From Tannerella sp. (lineage in GTDB: Bacteria > Bacteroidota > Bacteroidia > Bacteroidales > Tannerellaceae), in contig JAIRSF010000059.1 in assembly GCA_031255595.1 (NCBI GenBank), forward strand, positions 1-41,759: a stretch of 41,759 nucleotides of DNA. The letters run 5' to 3'. The translations under genes were made by a program, and so were the position numbers. Below, piece by piece: positions 37,729-41,759 of this stretch. The notes below the pieces were generated by a model. That model searched no databases. It had not been told where the DNA came from and worked only from the letters and a program-made list of their open reading frames with translations. The first letter of the stretch is position 1, and every line of letters starts with the position of its first letter.

Positions 37729-38673
37729 ATGTATATGGCGCAAAAAGAAACAGACATTTTCAGCAAATATACGACATACCTGTGTCTGGAAAAAGGACTT
37801 TCGGATAATACGATGGATGCGTATATGAACGATCTGAACAAACTGGTACGCTTCATCGAATGTGAACCCGATATAAGTATTTTTAACCTGACATACGGAG
37901 ATATTCAGCAATTCATTGCGCAATTGAACGATTTGGGTATATCCGCCCGTTCACAGGCACGTATTATTTCCGGGATTAAGTCGTTTTACCGGTTTCTGCT
38001 AACGGATGGTTTTCTGGAAACAGATCCTACGGAATTACTTGAAAGCCCCAAAATCGGCATGAAACTACCCGAAGTGCTGACGGTAAATGAAATAAATAAC
38101 CTGATCAATTCTATAGACCTTTCCAAATCCGAAGGACAACGCAACCGGGCCATGCTTGAAGTGTTATATAGTTGCGGGCTGCGCGTTTCGGAACTGACCG
38201 GCCTCCGATGTTCAAATATCTACTTCGACGAACAGTTTATCATCGTGAAAGGGAAAGGAGATAAGCAACGGTTAACGCCGATTTCCGGCAAAGCGATCAA
38301 AGATATACAAAATTACCTGATAGACCGGCATAACATCAAAGTGCAAAAAGGATTCGAAGACATCTTATTCCTGAACAGGCGGGGCGCCGAACTTACTCGT
38401 GTCATGGTTTTCCACATCATCAAAGAACAGGCGAAGATCGCGGGGATCCGTAAAAACATCAGTCCGCATACCTTGCGTCATTCATTCGCCACACATCTGC
38501 TTGAGGGAGGCGCCAACCTGCGCGCCATACAAATGATGTTGGGACACGAGAGCATCACCACGACGGAGATCTATACGCATATAGACCGGGAATTTCTGCG
38601 CAAAGAGATTATTGCACATCATCCCCGGAATCGTAATTTTGATAAAGAAAATCATTGTAAGGAAAACGAGTGA
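37729..38673 (+). CDS. xerD: XerC/D-type tyrosine recombinase
   Basis: YSCGLRVSELTGL, SPHTLRHSFATHLLEGGANLRAIQMMLGHESITTTEIYTH (R-H-R-H-Y catalytic set). Confidence 0.92.
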   Translation: MYMAQKETDIFSKYTTYLCLEKGLSDNTMDAYMNDLNKLVRFIECEPDISIFNLTYGDIQQFIAQLNDLGISARSQARIISGIKSFYRFLLTDGFLETDPTELLESPKIGMKLPEVLTVNEINNLINSIDLSKSEGQRNRAMLEVLYSCGLRVSELTGLRCSNIYFDEQFIIVKGKGDKQRLTPISGKAIKDIQNYLIDRHNIKVQKGFEDILFLNRRGAELTRVMVFHIIKEQAKIAGIRKNISPHTLRHSFATHLLEGGANLRAIQMMLGHESITTTEIYTHIDREFLRKEIIAHHPRNRNFDKENHCKENE

Positions 38674-39832
38674 CATGAATTTCACGAACACGTTTGTACA
38701 TCAAGCTCCGCAGTTCATCTATATTCGTCTTATTTTTAGCGGAGATAAAAATGCAATGATCGGGCAATTTATTCATCCAGGTCGATTTTAACTCATTCAA
38801 AGAAATGTTTTCGCGCGTACGTGGCGTTAGGTCATCTTCATCTTTCGGTGTGAAAGTGAAGGTGTCGATCTTATTGAAAACTATGATAACCGGCTTCGGC
38901 GTCTTGTCAATTTCCGCCAATGTACGGTTCACTACTTCGATCTGTTCCTCAAACGCCGGGTGCGAAATATCCACTACGTGCAACAGCAAATCCGCGTCGC
39001 GCACTTCGTCGAGCGTCGACTTAAACGATTCGATCAGCTCGGTCGGCAACTTGCGGATAAACCCGACCGTATCCGAAAGCAGAAACGGCAGGTTGCCGAC
39101 GATCAGCTTACGCACCGTAGTGTCCAATGTTGCAAACAGCTTGTTTTCCGCAAATACTTCCGTCTTACAGAGCAAATTCATAAGCGTGGATTTTCCTACA
39201 TTCGTATAGCCGACTAACGCCACACGCACCATCTTACCGCGGTTTTTGCGCTGCGACGACATCTGCCGGTCGATCTCCGCCAAGTCTTTCTTCAATTTAG
39301 CGATCCGGTCAAGAATGATACGGCGATCCGTTTCGATCTGCGTTTCGCCCGGCCCGCGCATTCCGATTCCTCCGCGCTGGCGTTCGAGGTGTGTCCACAG
39401 GCCCGTCAGACGCGGGAGCATGTACTGATACTGTGCCAGTTCGACCTGCGTTTTAGCGTGCGCCGTCTGCGCCCGTTTCGCAAAGATATCCAGAATCAGG
39501 TTGGTCCGGTCCAGAATCCGTACGCCCAGCGCTTTCTCTATGTTACGGATCTGTTTCGCCGAAAGTTCGTCATCAAAAATAACAAGCCCCGCGTCATGCT
39601 CCCCGACATATTCGCCGATCTCCTGCAACTTGCCCTTCCCGACAAACGTTGTCCGGTTCGGATAATCTAATCGCTGCGTGAACCGTTTCACCGCTTTCGC
39701 GCCTGCCGTTTCCGCAAGAAATGCCAGTTCGTCCAGATACTCTTTCACTTGGTGTTCATTCTGTTGGGGCGTTATCAGCCCCACCAGCACCGCATTTTCC
39801 GTCTTTGCTTCCGATAGGATAAATTCTTTCAT
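38609..39832 (-). CDS. hflX: GTPase HflX
   Basis: WTHLERQRGGIGMRGPGETQIETDRR, ALVGYTNVGKSTLMNLL, FLLSDTVGFIRKLP. Confidence 0.95.
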   Translation of the reverse strand: MKEFILSEAKTENAVLVGLITPQQNEHQVKEYLDELAFLAETAGAKAVKRFTQRLDYPNRTTFVGKGKLQEIGEYVGEHDAGLVIFDDELSAKQIRNIEKALGVRILDRTNLILDIFAKRAQTAHAKTQVELAQYQYMLPRLTGLWTHLERQRGGIGMRGPGETQIETDRRIILDRIAKLKKDLAEIDRQMSSQRKNRGKMVRVALVGYTNVGKSTLMNLLCKTEVFAENKLFATLDTTVRKLIVGNLPFLLSDTVGFIRKLPTELIESFKSTLDEVRDADLLLHVVDISHPAFEEQIEVVNRTLAEIDKTPKPVIIVFNKIDTFTFTPKDEDDLTPRTRENISLNELKSTWMNKLPDHCIFISAKNKTNIDELRSLMYKRVREIHVTRFPYNDFLYQNYDSGDDVQ

Positions 39833-39956
39833 ACTGATTTTAACAAGTATCCTTTCCGACGGAAATGACCTGCCGGAATGGATTGAATGAGTTGTTTTTT
39901 AGCTGCGCATACGCCCCATGGCCGTTGTTCCCGGCTTCGAGGCAAAGAAAAGGGTT

Positions 39957-41465
39957 CTATTTTTCTAAACATGAATTAATTAGCTTTACAAGAGGCGACA
40001 TATTGGACGGTCTGGCTACCAGGTCATGAATCCGCCCTTCCCGGTCGATCAGCATATAGGTTGGAAAACCTTTGACCGCGTGTGCTCCCATGAAAATTTT
40101 CGAAGCATTTTCGTCTAAGTAGTAATTTTCGCTTTGGTCGGTTTGCCTGTTCACGATTTTCCGCCAGTTTTCGACCGTCGATTCCAAACACAAATTGACA
40201 AATACAACCTCTTTACCTGCAAACAAGGTGTGCAGGGCGGGAGTATGTTTCATCTCTTCCAGACAGGGACCGCACCACGTGGCCCAGACGTCTATGTAAA
40301 GAACTTTATTTTTATAACGTTCCAATAAATAAGGCATTAACTCTATGGCGGGGAGTGTGACAAGGCTGTCTTTGTCGAAGTAAAGAATGCCTTCCGTTGC
40401 ATTTCCGGTCGACGCGATCTCTTGCTTCGTGTCTGCCATTTGCTTCCGTACGGAACGTTCCAGCGTCTCGCCGAAAACAGGTTGCGAAAAGAAAGATTGC
40501 AATTCGGGAACAGCATCGTATAATTCCGGATGTTCTTCCAGTATGGGATATATCGACAGATAGAGTATCATGTCGCGGGCCGCTCCTTCGGGCGTTCTCT
40601 CCGACAATTTTTTCATCAATACGCGGAGGATCGCGGCGTAATCGTCCTCTTGGAGTTGAAGTTCTTCCTGCATATCCCTGATCTCGGCCAGCAGGGCGCT
40701 GCCACAGGCGGATAAGTGGTAGGGATAGTACATGGTTTGGAAATTATCTTCGTTGCAGATGTCAAATATCGGATCGGTGAAGACCTTCCACCGGCTTTTC
40801 CTGTCTTTATAGTCCTGTAGTTGATTGGCTACTACAAATTTATAATCGGTAAAAGCCCAGCGTTTCATGAACTCGTTCATCGGGTTGCGTTGGGCAAAGG
40901 CGTCAATCGTATCCTGCATGGCGTTGAAACATTGCCGGATGCTTTGCAGGTATTCGGTTGGGGAGGCGGACGGATCAAATTCCGGGATCGGCAATTTGTA
41001 CGCATAGCAGGTCCACCGGAACAGTTGTTCGTTGATCTGCGCTTTGTCGCCTGAGAACAGGACGGCGTCGTCCTGTTGCTGTTGGAGCTTCTGCCCGTCG
41101 ATTGTTAAGAATACCGAATCGCCCGGAGCAACGTACAGGTTGATAAACGAATTATTGTAGCGGATAGTCAGATTCTGGGCGAAAGCATAATCGTGTGCAA
41201 CGTGAAACGTTCCGCCTGAAACGGTCAGATCCTGTGCAAAGCGTCTCTTTTCGCTCAGCGGATCGCAAAAATTGACCAGCAACGCGGTCGAATGATCAAA
41301 CAGGTTTTCCACTTTTCCGGCGATGACGGTCCGTCGAGGCTGCCATTCACCCGTTGGGGATGTACAGGCAGAAAATAAAACAGCGCTCACCGCAACCCAA
41401 TACCATACGGGCTTGCCTGTCATGCGGCTGATTATGTTTATCTGCCATGAAATTTTCCTTTCCAT
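39957..41465 (-). CDS. TlpA-like thiol:disulfide oxidoreductase with N-terminal domain (DUF4369-like)
   Basis: lipobox AVSAVLFSAC; YIDVWATWCGPCLEEMKHTPALHTLF; Bacteroidales-type multi-domain layout. Confidence 0.82.
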   Translation of the reverse strand: MERKISWQINIISRMTGKPVWYWVAVSAVLFSACTSPTGEWQPRRTVIAGKVENLFDHSTALLVNFCDPLSEKRRFAQDLTVSGGTFHVAHDYAFAQNLTIRYNNSFINLYVAPGDSVFLTIDGQKLQQQQDDAVLFSGDKAQINEQLFRWTCYAYKLPIPEFDPSASPTEYLQSIRQCFNAMQDTIDAFAQRNPMNEFMKRWAFTDYKFVVANQLQDYKDRKSRWKVFTDPIFDICNEDNFQTMYYPYHLSACGSALLAEIRDMQEELQLQEDDYAAILRVLMKKLSERTPEGAARDMILYLSIYPILEEHPELYDAVPELQSFFSQPVFGETLERSVRKQMADTKQEIASTGNATEGILYFDKDSLVTLPAIELMPYLLERYKNKVLYIDVWATWCGPCLEEMKHTPALHTLFAGKEVVFVNLCLESTVENWRKIVNRQTDQSENYYLDENASKIFMGAHAVKGFPTYMLIDREGRIHDLVARPSNMSPLVKLINSCLEK

Positions 41466-41759
41466 TTCACCGTTATTTTATGCGACAAAGATAGCATAAA
41501 ATCCTCAATTATACCCAAACGGATAAAAATCGGCGTTACAAAGCCCTTTCGCAGCTTCATTAAAAGAATCTAAATCCGATATTTCGTATCTTTTGAGCGA
41601 AAAAACACAGTATAATCCGCAGCGTGTTCACATTTACGAGCCCGTAAAAGTGGAACATAAAATCAAATATCACGAAAGAGAAATCGAACAGGCAAAGAAA
41701 CTGATTGTCTGAATACGATATTTTAGCGTAAAGGTCGGGTAATTTTGTGGTGGCTACCT

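Noticed and set aside
37729-38673. XerD-like recombinase as an integrase marking a mobile element or integron
   Set aside because: Sits among housekeeping genes (aroQ, pyk, hflX) with no att-like repeats or cargo; best explained as a housekeeping XerC/D.

Overview
The window is a chromosomal segment from a Bacteroidales bacterium (Bacteroides/Parabacteroides/Tannerella-like). The call rests on protein content, TAnnTTTG-type -7 promoter boxes and an absence of Shine-Dalgarno sites. Most of it is ordinary core metabolism and housekeeping: a GH106-like glycosidase, purD, a DPP-IV-like S9 peptidase, an RlmL-like RNA methyltransferase, a fumarate reductase/succinate dehydrogenase operon (CAB), dprA, a thioesterase, a DHODH-like protein, a U32 peptidase, a membrane MutS-like ATPase, a DUF349 protein, an oxaloacetate decarboxylase-type Na+ pump (G-A-B), an NAD-dependent epimerase, zinc-uptake genes, rbfA, TlpA-like proteins, pyk, aroQ, xerD-like and hflX. 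No CRISPR array, tRNA, rRNA, prophage or complete IS was recognised. The signals most worth a second look are: (1) one 707-codon ORF joining a complete LolC/E (FtsX-like) permease to a ZnuA-like lipoprotein through an internal lipobox; (2) a ~270-nt multi-hairpin ncRNA candidate with a consensus promoter and terminator at 29.35-29.62 kb; (3) an orphan promoter plus hairpin leader at 14.3-14.4 kb; (4) a GH gene bracketed by 27-bp inverted repeats next to a ~210-bp stack of palindromes; and (5) an exact 24-mer shared by two distant intergenic regions. All calls come from reading the sequence only; no database search was run.
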